From positions 124,001 through 188,000 of the forward strand of contig NZ_JAUDRH010000005.1 of assembly GCF_030381805.1 (NCBI RefSeq): 64,000 nt of DNA. Reading direction: 5' to 3'. The translations under genes were made by a program, and so were the position numbers. The notes below the pieces were generated by a model. It was not told where the DNA came from, made no database searches, and saw only the letters and a program-made list of their open reading frames with translations. Each line of letters starts with the position of its first letter. Positions within the stretch are counted from its first letter, which is position 1. Shown here piece after piece: positions 37,575 to 46,670 of this stretch. The DNA is from Chlorogloeopsis sp. ULAP01. GTDB taxonomy: Bacteria > Cyanobacteriota > Cyanobacteriia > Cyanobacteriales > Nostocaceae.

Positions 37575-37794
37575 GTAGAAGGAGATGACAGAGGGCAGAG
37601 GAGCCAGCGCGCCTTTGTGGGTTAAGCGTGTTGTAGCGACTGGCGCAGACAAGGAGCAAGAACGTGCTGATCGATTCTCCCCTTCCTCTTCATGTGCGTA
37701 ATTCAGCAATGGCTATTTATCTAATTGCAACATAAGTGTGTAGAAAACCATCATATAGCTAAACAAATTAGAGATTAATCAGGTTAAAAACCTT

Positions 37795-38787
37795 GTGCTC
37801 GGAAAATTGCAAAACCGCTTCCAAAATTTTAAAAAGAAAGTAGTTGAGCCTGTCCAAATTCAACAGCTAGAAATAGAATTGCTGGCAGAATCAGTATTAG
37901 ACTCTTCTTATTTGATTTTGATTGTTGGTTCCTGTGCGATCGCTACTTTTGGCTTATTAACTAACAGTAGCGCGGTCATAATTGGAGCTATGATTGTTGC
38001 ACCCTTGATGTTGCCAATTCGAGCTTTGGCTTACGGGGCTTTGCAAGGAAATGTGATTTTATTCCGCAAAGGAGTCATTGCCGTAGCAGTGGGAACAATC
38101 ATTGCAATTGCGATCGCCTACGGTTTAGGACTATTTGTCAGTCTTCCTAGATTTGGCAGCGAGGTGCTGGCACGTTCGGAACCAACTCTATTAGATTTAG
38201 GGATTGCAGTCGCGGCTGGTGGTATCAGTGGTTACGCTAAAGTGGAACCGAAAATTTCTGGAAGCCTGGCAGGAACGGCTATTGCTGTTGCCTTAATGCC
38301 TCCAATTTGTGTGATTGGCTTAGGATTATCACAGGCAAACTTTTCGCTCAGTATTGGAGCAACCCTGCTATACCTGACGAACCTGCTAGGCATAACTCTT
38401 TCATGTATGCTGACATTTTTGCTAGCAGGTTACGCATCTTTGCATCGGGCGCGAAAACCCCTGCTTTGGACTATAGCTTTGACGGTTATTCTTGTCATTC
38501 CCCTAGGCGTAAGCTTTTATAGGTTGCTTCGCCAAGCACAGTTAGAAACTAGTGTACGACGAGCATTATTAAGCAAAACTGTTACTTTTCAAAGATTACA
38601 GTTACTTACACTAGAAACTAACTGGTTAACCAATCCACCACAAATTCGTCTCAACGTGCGGGCAAGGGAACCCGTAACTCCTAGGCAAGTGCAGTTATTG
38701 GAAGAATTTATTGAGCGAGAAATGGGGCAATCTTTTACTTTAATTTTTGAAGTTGGTGAGGTACAAGAAGTACAGCGAGAAGATTAA
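37795..38787 (+). CDS. DUF389 family membrane protein
   Basis: I keep the GTG at 37795 as start: an AGG at 37781-37783 lies upstream, and the first in-frame ATG is well inside the first conserved helix pair. The 330-residue protein has five or six membrane helices with the DUF389 core SSYLILIVGSCAIATFGLLT, NSSAVIIGAMIVAPLMLPI and GGISGYAKVEPKISGSLAGT. A soluble tail (about 255-330) follows. The function of the family is unknown. Confidence 0.85.
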   Translation: MLGKLQNRFQNFKKKVVEPVQIQQLEIELLAESVLDSSYLILIVGSCAIATFGLLTNSSAVIIGAMIVAPLMLPIRALAYGALQGNVILFRKGVIAVAVGTIIAIAIAYGLGLFVSLPRFGSEVLARSEPTLLDLGIAVAAGGISGYAKVEPKISGSLAGTAIAVALMPPICVIGLGLSQANFSLSIGATLLYLTNLLGITLSCMLTFLLAGYASLHRARKPLLWTIALTVILVIPLGVSFYRLLRQAQLETSVRRALLSKTVTFQRLQLLTLETNWLTNPPQIRLNVRAREPVTPRQVQLLEEFIEREMGQSFTLIFEVGEVQEVQRED

Positions 38788-38792
38788 AAACA

Positions 38793-38872
38793 GACAAGGG
38801 GAGGTGGGGACAAGGAGATGGGGAGATGAGGAGGTTGGGGAAGCTGGGGAGCACCAGGGACAGGGGAGAACA
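38793..38872. repeat. Purine-rich G-tract repeat block
   Basis: Repeated GGGGA-type units (ACAAGGGGAGGTGGGGACAA, then GGAGATGGGGAGATGAGG and so on) fill the gap before the AraC gene. Close relatives lie at 23760-23815, 50534-50648 and inside the two hybrid kinases at 41576-41640, 42190-42247 and 56027-56092. Confidence 0.75.
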
Positions 38873-38939
38873 ACCAACCACTAACTAATGACTACATAAC
38901 CAATCGTTAACCTTAATGGCTTGATTAACCAGAAGCACA

Positions 38940-39845
38940 ATGCCAAAAGCAAAATCCCTAAGTATCGATTTTTCTCAGGAAAAGGAGGCAGGATATCAAC
39001 GCGTTTACTCGCGATCGCCACTTTTAACTAACCTGCCAACACTGTGGAACGGATTTTATTTTGCATATGACTGTCAACCTGCTCATGAAACTCCTGAAGT
39101 ATTTGCTCCACAACACGGAGTCGCTATTTTTACACAAGTACCAAAAATAATCAACTACGAGCAATCAATTGACGGGCAATTTTACAGAAAACAAATTTTT
39201 CCAGGTGATATTGTTATTACACCAGCAAATATTGCTACTCGTGCTCAGTGGGATACAGCATTCAGTATAATTCTTCTCGGTTTTGAACAAGTAGTTTTTA
39301 GGCGTGCAATTTATGAGTCGTTTGACCCTGATCAGGTAGAGCTAGCACCACACTTTGCTATTTCCGATCCACTAGTCTACCAAATTGGGCTAGCACTTAA
39401 GACAATGCTAGAAAATGACGGGGCAGGAAGCCGTCTGTATGCGGAAACGATGGCTAACGCCTTGGCTGTTCATCTTTTGCAAAACTACTCAACGCAAAAA
39501 CTTAGTTGGCGTGATTATCAAGATGGTTTACCTCGACACAAGTTACAAATAGTAATTGATTATATTCACGCCCATCTTAACGAAGATATAGGATTAGCAG
39601 AACTAGCAGCGTTAGTACAAATGAGTCCGCGTTATTTTCTGAAACTTTTTAAAACATCAACAGGTTTTACCCCCCATAAATTTGTTATTCACACCAGAAT
39701 TGCCCGTGCTAAGGAATTGCTGTTGTTAAAACAAACAAGTATTGCTGAAATTGCCCTCAAGGTTGGTTTTGCTAATCAAAGTAATCTGAATATGCACTTC
39801 AAACGCTTGCTTGGTGTAACACCCAAACAATTTCAAAACAAATAG
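38940..39845 (+). CDS. AraC family transcriptional regulator
   Basis: The 301-residue protein has an N-terminal cupin-like sensing domain (about 1-190) and a C-terminal double helix-turn-helix: LQIVIDYIHAHLNEDIGLAE, LAALVQMSPRYFLKLFKTST, then SIAEIALKVGFANQSNLNMH and FKRLLGVTPKQFQ. AraC proteins usually control neighbouring genes; the next gene downstream is the isolated ndhA, 167 bases away. No operator could be identified. The effector is unknown. Confidence 0.92.
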   Translation: MPKAKSLSIDFSQEKEAGYQRVYSRSPLLTNLPTLWNGFYFAYDCQPAHETPEVFAPQHGVAIFTQVPKIINYEQSIDGQFYRKQIFPGDIVITPANIATRAQWDTAFSIILLGFEQVVFRRAIYESFDPDQVELAPHFAISDPLVYQIGLALKTMLENDGAGSRLYAETMANALAVHLLQNYSTQKLSWRDYQDGLPRHKLQIVIDYIHAHLNEDIGLAELAALVQMSPRYFLKLFKTSTGFTPHKFVIHTRIARAKELLLLKQTSIAEIALKVGFANQSNLNMHFKRLLGVTPKQFQNK

Positions 39846-40012
39846 CAATAACTTACAAAAATCGGAATAACTTGCAAGACATGAGAGTGCCAATTTTGCT
39901 TATTTAGAAGAAACATAATTGTGTCTTTTTGTTAAATTCAACAAATTCAAGGGTTGATAGCAGCAGACACAAAAGTTTCGTTAAAAGTTCAAGCAATTTG
40001 GAATTGGCAAAT

Positions 40013-41131
40013 ATGAGTACAGGAATTGACTTACAAGAAAGTTTTATCCAATCTCTTTTGGATATAGGAGTACCACTGGGAATAGCAAAAGCAATTTGGA
40101 TGCCGCTACCAATGGTGCTGATGATAGTTGGTGCCACAGTGGGAGTGTTAATTTGTATATGGCAAGAAAGAAAGATTTCTGCTGCCGTACAACAAAGGAT
40201 TGGCCCAGAGTATATAGGGCCATTCGGATTATTGGCAAGCGTCGCAGATGGTTTAAAGTTAGTCTTTAAAGAAGACGTAGTGCCAGCGAAATCAGATGTG
40301 TTGTTGTTTACCCTTGCCCCAGTGATTGTAATACTTCCAGTATTTCTCTCTTACCTAATTGTGCCATTTGGACAGAATTTGATCATCAGCAACGTAGGTA
40401 TGGGAGTATTTTTGTGGATAGCTTTATCAAGTATTCAACCCATTGGCTTGCTGATGTCTGGCTACGCATCGAATAATAAGTACTCCCTCTTAGGAGGTTT
40501 GCGAGCCGCAGCGCAGTCAATCAGTTACGAAATACCTTTAGCTTTGAGCGTGCTGGCAATAGTAATGATGTCTAATAGTCTTAGCACCGTTGATATTGTA
40601 AATCAGCAATCTGGATACGGTATCCTGGGTTGGAACATTTGGCGACAACCAATCGGTTTTATCATATTTTGGATCGCAGCCCTTGCCGAATGCGAACGAT
40701 TGCCCTTTGATTTACCCGAAGCCGAAGAGGAACTAGTAGCAGGTTATCAAACAGAATACTCTGGCATGAGATTTGCTCTGTTTTACATTTCTTCGTATGT
40801 GAATTTAGTGCTTTCTGCGTTGTTATTAGCCGTTTTGTATTTGGGAGGTTGGGATTTTCCCATTCCGATGAGTCTGATAGCTAGCTGGTTGGGAGTCAGC
40901 GCCAACAACCCTGTGTTGCAGATTGTCGCGGCGTCATTGGGCATCACCATGACTTTGCTAAAAGCCTATTTCCTGGTATTTCTTGCCATTTTACTACGCT
41001 GGACGGTGCCTCGCGTTCGTATCGACCAATTACTAAATTTGGGGTGGAAGTTTTTGCTACCTATTGCTTTGGTTAATCTACTAGTAACAGCCGCTTTAAA
41101 GTTAGTTTTTCCTTTTGCTTTCGGTGGTTAG
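40013..41131 (+). CDS. ndhA: NAD(P)H-quinone oxidoreductase subunit 1 (NdhA), isolated copy
   Basis: The ATG at 40013 (MSTGIDLQESFIQSLLDIGV) gives 372 residues, the normal NdhA length; the 28 codons open upstream lack support. The protein is the membrane subunit of photosynthetic complex I that forms the quinone channel and joins it to the hydrophilic arm. It has about eight membrane helices and hallmark segments QQRIGPEYIGPFGLLASVAD, AAAQSISYEIPLALSV and CERLPFDLPEAEEELVAGYQ. In cyanobacteria ndhA normally heads the operon ndhAIGE; here only a convergent kinase gene follows 29 bases later, so ndhI, ndhG and ndhE are absent. It may be a second, specialised copy. Confidence 0.92.
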   Translation: MSTGIDLQESFIQSLLDIGVPLGIAKAIWMPLPMVLMIVGATVGVLICIWQERKISAAVQQRIGPEYIGPFGLLASVADGLKLVFKEDVVPAKSDVLLFTLAPVIVILPVFLSYLIVPFGQNLIISNVGMGVFLWIALSSIQPIGLLMSGYASNNKYSLLGGLRAAAQSISYEIPLALSVLAIVMMSNSLSTVDIVNQQSGYGILGWNIWRQPIGFIIFWIAALAECERLPFDLPEAEEELVAGYQTEYSGMRFALFYISSYVNLVLSALLLAVLYLGGWDFPIPMSLIASWLGVSANNPVLQIVAASLGITMTLLKAYFLVFLAILLRWTVPRVRIDQLLNLGWKFLLPIALVNLLVTAALKLVFPFAFGG

Positions 41132-41160
41132 CATACTTGTGCCAGACTTGATATTAACTA

Positions 41161-44100
41161 TTACTGCAAGTTTCCAGTCAATTCCAGAATTTCATCAAAG
41201 CAGAAACGACGAACCAAATCAGTAATTCCCTCTGCCAATGCAGAATGAGTTTGGGGGATCTGCTCAAGCAGTTGTATGATGCGATCGCCATCAACCTGCA
41301 AAGCTGCTTGATGTAATTGTGCTAACCATTGTGCAGACATGATTGTGATTAACTCAGAAAATAGTATCGCTGGGCTTGCTTGTGGATTTTTTTCCTGTGC
41401 TAGTATCGCTTCTGGTTGTGCATAAAGGTAACTTACTCCCAAATGTTGGGCAATTTTTTCAAACAGTACCTGTTCTCGAAAAGGCTTGCGAATCAAATCA
41501 TCACAACCTGCCGCCAAAATTGTTGCCTTTTGTTCTTCAAAAGCACTCGCTGTCAGAGCAATAATTACAGTACGGATTCTAGACACAAAAAGATTTTCCC
41601 CACCTCCCCTTGTCTCCTTGTCTTTTTGTCCTGTTGCCTCCCTCGCTCGAATCTCCCTAGTTGCCTCATAACCATCCATCACAGGCATCCGCATATCCAT
41701 GAACACAAGCTGCGGTTGCCATGTTTGCCATAGTGCTATTGCTTGTTGCCCGTCTGTTGCAGCTTCAACTTCAAAACCAACGCTGCTTAACAATTGTAAA
41801 ATTGGTTCGCGGTTTTCTTGACGGTCATCTACAACTAAAATACGATAATGAGGCTGTTGTGGTGCCAATTGCAGGACACGGCTTTTGGTTAGTTGGGTTT
41901 TAGCTTGTAATGGTTGTGTGGTTTTGACTTGCACATTAAAACTAAATGTTGAACCTTGCCCAAGTTTGCTGTGAGCGCGAATTTCTCCAGCCATGATTCG
42001 GATAAATTGATGGCTGATAGTAAGTCCCAATCCGGTACCCTCTCGCATTTGGATGCCACTGCTTGTCTGCACAAAGGGCTTAAACAAATTTTCGATTTCT
42101 TCTGGTGCGATTCCGCATCCGGTGTCTTCTACCTCGAAAATTAGGGATTGGGTAGATGAAGAAGACGCACAGACGTTATCAAAAACATTCCCCACCTCCC
42201 CGTGTCCCCACCTCCCCGTGTCGTCTTGATTCCCCACCTCCCTGTGTCCTCTTCTTGCACGCAGTGTTACTCCTCCTTGCTGGGTGAATTTGACTGCGTT
42301 ACTCAAGAGGTTGATGAGAACTTGGCGGAGTTTTCCTTCATCAGTATGAATGTATTGTGGTAAGTCTGGGGCGATTTCAAATGTGAGGAATAACTGCTTG
42401 GCTTGTGCACGGATTTGGAACATTTGTTGTAGCGTTTGCAATAGTCCAAATAAATCAAAAGATTCGGGGTTAAAAACGACTCGCCCTGCTTCGATTTTGG
42501 ACATTTCCAAAACGTCGTCTATTAAGTTGAGTAAATGTTCTCCACTACGGTTAATTGTTGCTAATGATTCACGTTGTCTGCTATTTAAGGCTGGATCTCT
42601 CTCCATGAGTTGGGCAAATCCAAGGATGGCATTAAGCGGTGTGCGTAATTCGTGGCTCATGTTGGCTAAAAACGCACTTTTGGCTCGGTTTGCTGCTTCT
42701 GCTGCTTCTTTGGCTACTCGTAGTGCTTCTTCTGCTTGATGTCTTGCTCTACCAATCGCGATTAATTCGCCTACCAGTTTGAGAAAGTTAATTTCTTCTT
42801 GACTCCAAATTTTACAGTTTTGGATTACATCTGCACCAACAAACCCAACTACTCGATCAGAGTGAATCATCGGCACTCCAACCATTGATTGGATAGACTG
42901 ACTTTCAAACATTATTCTCTCTGGCGCATCGGATGGTAAGTTTGCGACACAGGAAATTTGACAAACTTTGCCGTGAGCAATTTCAGCTAGTCGAGGGAAC
43001 ATTGTCACAGCTCCTTCTCTAGCCATATAAGTTAATGGTTCAATATTAGCAGCACACCATTCATAGCTCAGATGCACGTGGCTGCGATCTTGCGAGTACT
43101 CAAAAATACAACAGCGATCAGCACCAATAAATTGAGCGATCGCCTGGAGCGTAAAATTAATGGCAGTATCTAAATCTTGATCGATAAAGTGGCGAGAAAT
43201 GCTGCTGAGTAAACTTTCTGCTTGAGCGCGACGCTCTAAGGCTTCTTCTGCTATTTTGCGCTCTGTAATATCACGCGCACACGTAATAATGAATTCATCA
43301 CCACTCAGTGTAACTACTTTAGAGACGTTGCTGCCTAGCCATCGCCAACTGCCGTTCTTATGTCTTGCTCGCACCTCTGTCGATTGATTTCCACCAAATT
43401 CGACAATTTTTTGCAGTGTGGTAAAACTAACAGCTACATCGTCAGGATGAATAAAGGGCGCAAAATATTTTTCTTCTAACTCCGCGACATTGTATCCCAT
43501 TATTCCTGTCATATTTGGTGATACATAAGTTATTTTGCCCTCTAGTGTCATCAAGGAAATAATATCACTGGCATTTTCAACCATAGTGCGAAATTTTAAT
43601 TCACTCTTTTGCAGAGCTTGTTCTGCGCGTTTGCGTTCTAGTTCAGCACCGGCACGAGCAGCGAAAATTCTTAATATCAATTCTCTGCCTGGATCGTCTA
43701 CCATTGGTTCGTTATCTATTACTGCCAAGTGACCCAAGATTTTACCAGAGGCATTAATTAAGGGAACTCCCAAATAACTCTCAGCACCGACAGTAACTAA
43801 ATCTGTATCATCGGGGAAAAGAGTTTGAATCTTTTGAGGATAGTAGCATAAGTAGCCTTGTAAGACTTGTTCGCAAGGAGTGCCACGCACCTCATATTCA
43901 AAGTTTTCTTCACTTTGTTTATCTAACCAAACTGCTAAAGTGCGCGCTTTAGTTTTGGTTTCATCGATGCATTCTGTGACAACAGCATGGTGAACTTGTA
44001 GTACTTGAGCCAGATAACGGACACAGGAGCTAAAAAATTCATCACCAGTTTTTGCTGCTGTGCCTTCGACAATTAAACTTAAAGCTACCTCTCGCTGCTT

Positions 44101-45672
44101 GCGATCGCTTATATCTGTAGAAATAACTGTTGCAATCCAGTAGTCTGCAACTTCATCTCGTACAGAGGTAATAGTAAGAGAAATCCAACGCAGATTACCA
44201 TCGGGATGATTATACCGATACTCTCCCTCGTAAGTTCGTCCTGCAAAAATATCATCGTAGGCTTTTTCATAAATAGCTGCCAAATCTTCAGGCAAAATAC
44301 GCGACACAAAAGAAGTTTTATCTGCTAATAACTCTTCGGGAGAATATCCCCAAAGCTGTAGGCTTTTTGGCGAGCAGTATTCAAAATCCCAATCGCGATG
44401 GGCATACACTCGAATTCGATAAATTGCAGCTAGGGCGCTATCAAGAATTGTGTTGAGTCTAGCTTCCGAGGCTTTGCTAGCTTCCTCTGCTAATTTGCGA
44501 TCACTAATATCAACAATCATAAAATCCAGGCAAGATTCTTCTTTGTTGGCACGAGCAGACATTAGCCCCCAACTTATAACACCATCACGGCGACGTAATT
44601 GGATCTCAAAATTACGTACTTCACCATGCTGTTCTATTTGAGTTAATAGCCAAGAGCGATCGCCTGGATTGACATGAAATTCGGGTGCATAACGCTTACC
44701 AATTAGATCAGCAACGTAACTATAGCCAATTATTTCTGCACAAGGTTGATTTATTTCCAAAAATAACCCATCTTCAAGACGAGTACGACCAATACCCACT
44801 AGAGAATTCTCAAAAATATTTCGATATTTTTGTTCGCTGCGGCGCAGAGCTTCTTCTGCTCGTTTACTATCGCTAATATCTCGCCCTAATGTCAACAATC
44901 CCTTGCGTCTGCCATCATGCTGAAACAAGGGGATTTTGATCATATCAAAAATGCTCACCGTGCCATCTGATCGAGCAATAACTTCCTCTACTCTATAAAG
45001 AGATCCCTTTTGCCAGGCTTGTTCATCCGTTTGGATGCAATTGAGTAAAGCATCACGATCAAAAATACTGTATTGCGCTAGTTCTATATCTGTTTTACCT
45101 TTATACTCAACACCTTGTAGTCCTAAAAATTCCAAATTAGCCTGATTCGACTCTAACCACCTTCCTGCACCATCTTTAAAGCAGATAATATCTGGCGAAG
45201 CATTAATCAGTGTCTGCAAATGCTCATCGCTTTCTTGTAGTGATTGTTCTACTTGTTGAACGCAAGTGTGATCTGGCCTTACCAAAGTGATATCTCTAAT
45301 CACTATTACCGCAGATTTATCGTTTAATCCTGCACATTTTCCAGAGATTTGTAAAAGTAACCAATTATCTTTTTGTTTAAATTCATAATTTGTTGTTATG
45401 TAATTCCCTTTGTGCATTTGGACATCGGGGTACGCCTCAATAGCTACAGGTTGCTCTGACTGAAAAAGAGGCAATATCTCACTAAACCTAGAACCAATAA
45501 TTTGACTGTGGAACTGGTTAATTAGACGCTCAAAGCTAGAATTGCACCATTGTATCTGTTGCTCTTCCCCTACCCAAACTACAGCATCAGCGATTACTTC
45601 CAGTGCTAATTGCATTTTGCTGAGGCTTGCCTGTAATTGCTCTATTTGCTCTTGCTGTTGAGCGCTCACCAC
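41161..45672 (-). CDS. Multi-PAS/GAF hybrid sensor histidine kinase with C-terminal receiver
   Basis: The 1503-residue soluble protein has, in order, about five PAS/PAC units (roughly 14-130, 145-270, 276-395, 398-525, 700-820), GAF domains at about 530-690 and 825-985, HisKA with FLANMSHELRTPLNAILGF (near 1010-1080), HATPase with NLLSNAVKFTQ and DTGCGIAPEEIENLFKPF, and a receiver with LVVDDRQENR, the acceptor Asp in VFMDMRMPVMDG and Lys in IRKPFREQ. A short helical tail follows. Two low-complexity insertions coded by purine-rich tandem repeats interrupt HATPase (about 1140-1175) and the receiver (about 1345-1366). The C-terminal half is paralogous to that of the kinase at 52906. Its signal is unknown. 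Confidence 0.93.
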   Translation of the reverse strand: MVSAQQQEQIEQLQASLSKMQLALEVIADAVVWVGEEQQIQWCNSSFERLINQFHSQIIGSRFSEILPLFQSEQPVAIEAYPDVQMHKGNYITTNYEFKQKDNWLLLQISGKCAGLNDKSAVIVIRDITLVRPDHTCVQQVEQSLQESDEHLQTLINASPDIICFKDGAGRWLESNQANLEFLGLQGVEYKGKTDIELAQYSIFDRDALLNCIQTDEQAWQKGSLYRVEEVIARSDGTVSIFDMIKIPLFQHDGRRKGLLTLGRDISDSKRAEEALRRSEQKYRNIFENSLVGIGRTRLEDGLFLEINQPCAEIIGYSYVADLIGKRYAPEFHVNPGDRSWLLTQIEQHGEVRNFEIQLRRRDGVISWGLMSARANKEESCLDFMIVDISDRKLAEEASKASEARLNTILDSALAAIYRIRVYAHRDWDFEYCSPKSLQLWGYSPEELLADKTSFVSRILPEDLAAIYEKAYDDIFAGRTYEGEYRYNHPDGNLRWISLTITSVRDEVADYWIATVISTDISDRKQREVALSLIVEGTAAKTGDEFFSSCVRYLAQVLQVHHAVVTECIDETKTKARTLAVWLDKQSEENFEYEVRGTPCEQVLQGYLCYYPQKIQTLFPDDTDLVTVGAESYLGVPLINASGKILGHLAVIDNEPMVDDPGRELILRIFAARAGAELERKRAEQALQKSELKFRTMVENASDIISLMTLEGKITYVSPNMTGIMGYNVAELEEKYFAPFIHPDDVAVSFTTLQKIVEFGGNQSTEVRARHKNGSWRWLGSNVSKVVTLSGDEFIITCARDITERKIAEEALERRAQAESLLSSISRHFIDQDLDTAINFTLQAIAQFIGADRCCIFEYSQDRSHVHLSYEWCAANIEPLTYMAREGAVTMFPRLAEIAHGKVCQISCVANLPSDAPERIMFESQSIQSMVGVPMIHSDRVVGFVGADVIQNCKIWSQEEINFLKLVGELIAIGRARHQAEEALRVAKEAAEAANRAKSAFLANMSHELRTPLNAILGFAQLMERDPALNSRQRESLATINRSGEHLLNLIDDVLEMSKIEAGRVVFNPESFDLFGLLQTLQQMFQIRAQAKQLFLTFEIAPDLPQYIHTDEGKLRQVLINLLSNAVKFTQQGGVTLRARRGHREVGNQDDTGRWGHGEVGNVFDNVCASSSSTQSLIFEVEDTGCGIAPEEIENLFKPFVQTSSGIQMREGTGLGLTISHQFIRIMAGEIRAHSKLGQGSTFSFNVQVKTTQPLQAKTQLTKSRVLQLAPQQPHYRILVVDDRQENREPILQLLSSVGFEVEAATDGQQAIALWQTWQPQLVFMDMRMPVMDGYEATREIRAREATGQKDKETRGGGENLFVSRIRTVIIALTASAFEEQKATILAAGCDDLIRKPFREQVLFEKIAQHLGVSYLYAQPEAILAQEKNPQASPAILFSELITIMSAQWLAQLHQAALQVDGDRIIQLLEQIPQTHSALAEGITDLVRRFCFDEILELTGNLQ
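41576..41640. repeat. Purine-rich repeat inside the receiver domain of the hybrid kinase
   Basis: On the coding strand this segment carries GGACAAAAAGACAAGGAGAC and AGGTGGGG, nearly identical to the insertion at 56027-56092 in the second kinase. It adds about 20 residues (with GQKDKETRGG and ENLFVSRI) in the loop between alpha-3 and beta-4 without breaking the frame. Confidence 0.8.
42190..42247. repeat. 16-bp tandem repeat inside the HATPase domain of the hybrid kinase
   Basis: CCCCACCTCCCCGTGT occurs exactly at 42190-42205 and 42206-42221, with a third copy (one mismatch) at 42232-42247. Coding on the minus strand, it yields a Gly/Arg/Trp/His-rich insert between the N-box strand and the D box. 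Confidence 0.85.
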
Positions 45673-45959
45673 TAACTCCTGATTTCATCCAAGATGTAAA
45701 TGGCAACTTGGTATAGAGATTGTAACGCCATTTTCTTGCTGACGCATTTATCTATAAGCAAATCTACAGATCATCTATATAAGTAGAAGGCAGATGGCAG
45801 AATGTTAAAGGTTGTTTCCATCTGCTTTCTAGAAATTGCCATTTTACATTTAATCATGTCCACTAAGTAATCCAATTTGATTACTGAATCTCTTGTAGAA
45901 ACGGCAGACAAGGGATCACCCCGCTTTATCTGAGAAATTTTTTCTAACCAGACGATTTT

Positions 45960-46186
45960 CTCCCCTAGTTCTACCCGATTTATCTCTAATTTAAAAACAA
46001 AAAAGTCGTCTCCCAACACCTCCTGCACGCAAAATCTGGTTAAGTTCGATACTCAGCGCAGAGTTTCTTGCAGGAGTTTTTCTACAAAGAAAATTCTTAT
46101 TGTGAACTAAAAAGAAATATAAGTGAGAGATTACTGATAAATAGTGATCGCCTCCCCTACTTTTACCCGATTTATCTGTAAATTAA
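45960..46186. repeat. Direct repeat pair CTCCCCTA(N)TT(Y)TACCCGATTT
   Basis: Copies at 45960-45994 and 46152-46186 share CTCCCCTA, TACCCGATTTATCT and TAA in register, with only three differences in the first 30 bases. They are 192 bases apart in non-coding DNA. A third, weaker relative (CACCCCGCTTTATCTG) begins near 45917. They could be duplicated regulatory sites or a decayed repeat. Confidence 0.55.
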
Positions 46187-46264
46187 CAGAAATTCAACAT
46201 AAGACGTTAAAATAGTGGAAATTTAAAGACCTCCCTTTTGTGTTGTGGGAGTAAGTGTGTTGTT

Positions 46265-46318
46265 AATTCTCGTTAAAGGCACTGGTAAAAACTAGTAGTC
46301 TTTGGCGAGAATTTTTTC
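46265..46318 (+). terminator. Strong hairpin with T-tract (intrinsic terminator or attenuator)
   Basis: AATTCTCGTTAAAG (46265-46278) can pair with CTTTGGCGAGAATT (46300-46313), a 14-pair stem with two G-U pairs, and the loop contains a further ACTGGT/ACTAGT pairing. It is followed by a run of T (TTTTTT, 46312-46317). It faces the plus strand about 350 bases ahead of the HlyD gene and has no gene directly upstream on that strand, which suggests an attenuated leader or a small RNA end. Confidence 0.6.
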
Positions 46319-46670
46319 ATTATTAGCGATCGCTGCTTGCGCTACCCTAGTTTTTCCCTAACCACTCCAGACACTAAGAGCACGAAGAAATAAGGAATAC
46401 AGAGTTTTATTGCGTGAGGTTGTTAAGTGTTTTTTTATTTGAAAGTGCCTAAGCCTTTAAACGGAGATGAAATCACTGTTGCTTCTCTCTTGTATATGGG
46501 CTAGAAGTGCTTTTTAATTACCAATGAAAAAGTGTAAAGTCTGTAGACGCTTTTGTAGCTACCCGCAGGGTGCGCTGGCTTGCGGCGCTTATAACTTTGT
46601 AACAGAGAACAAAGGACAAATAACAAAAATCACCGTGAACTGGCTATAGAAAGGAGAAGAACGAAGAACA

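Larger units (their letters stand above)
45673..46670. other. 1 kb intergenic region upstream of the HlyD gene
   Basis: No convincing gene is present. It contains a near-identical 30-base direct repeat (45960 and 46152), a hairpin with CTCCC/GGGAG at 46231-46251, a long hairpin with a T-tract (46265-46318), and, near 46560-46595, a GC-rich repeat-like stretch. The region should hold promoters for the divergent kinase and for the HlyD gene. Confidence 0.5.

Noticed and set aside
39929..40012. Upstream extension of NdhA by 28 codons
   Set aside because: The ATG at 40013 gives the standard N-terminus MSTGIDLQ and the standard length of 372 residues.
45771..46028. 85-codon minus-strand frame from a GTG
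   Set aside because: It lacks a ribosome-binding site, overlaps the direct-repeat sequence and reads like low-complexity intergenic DNA.
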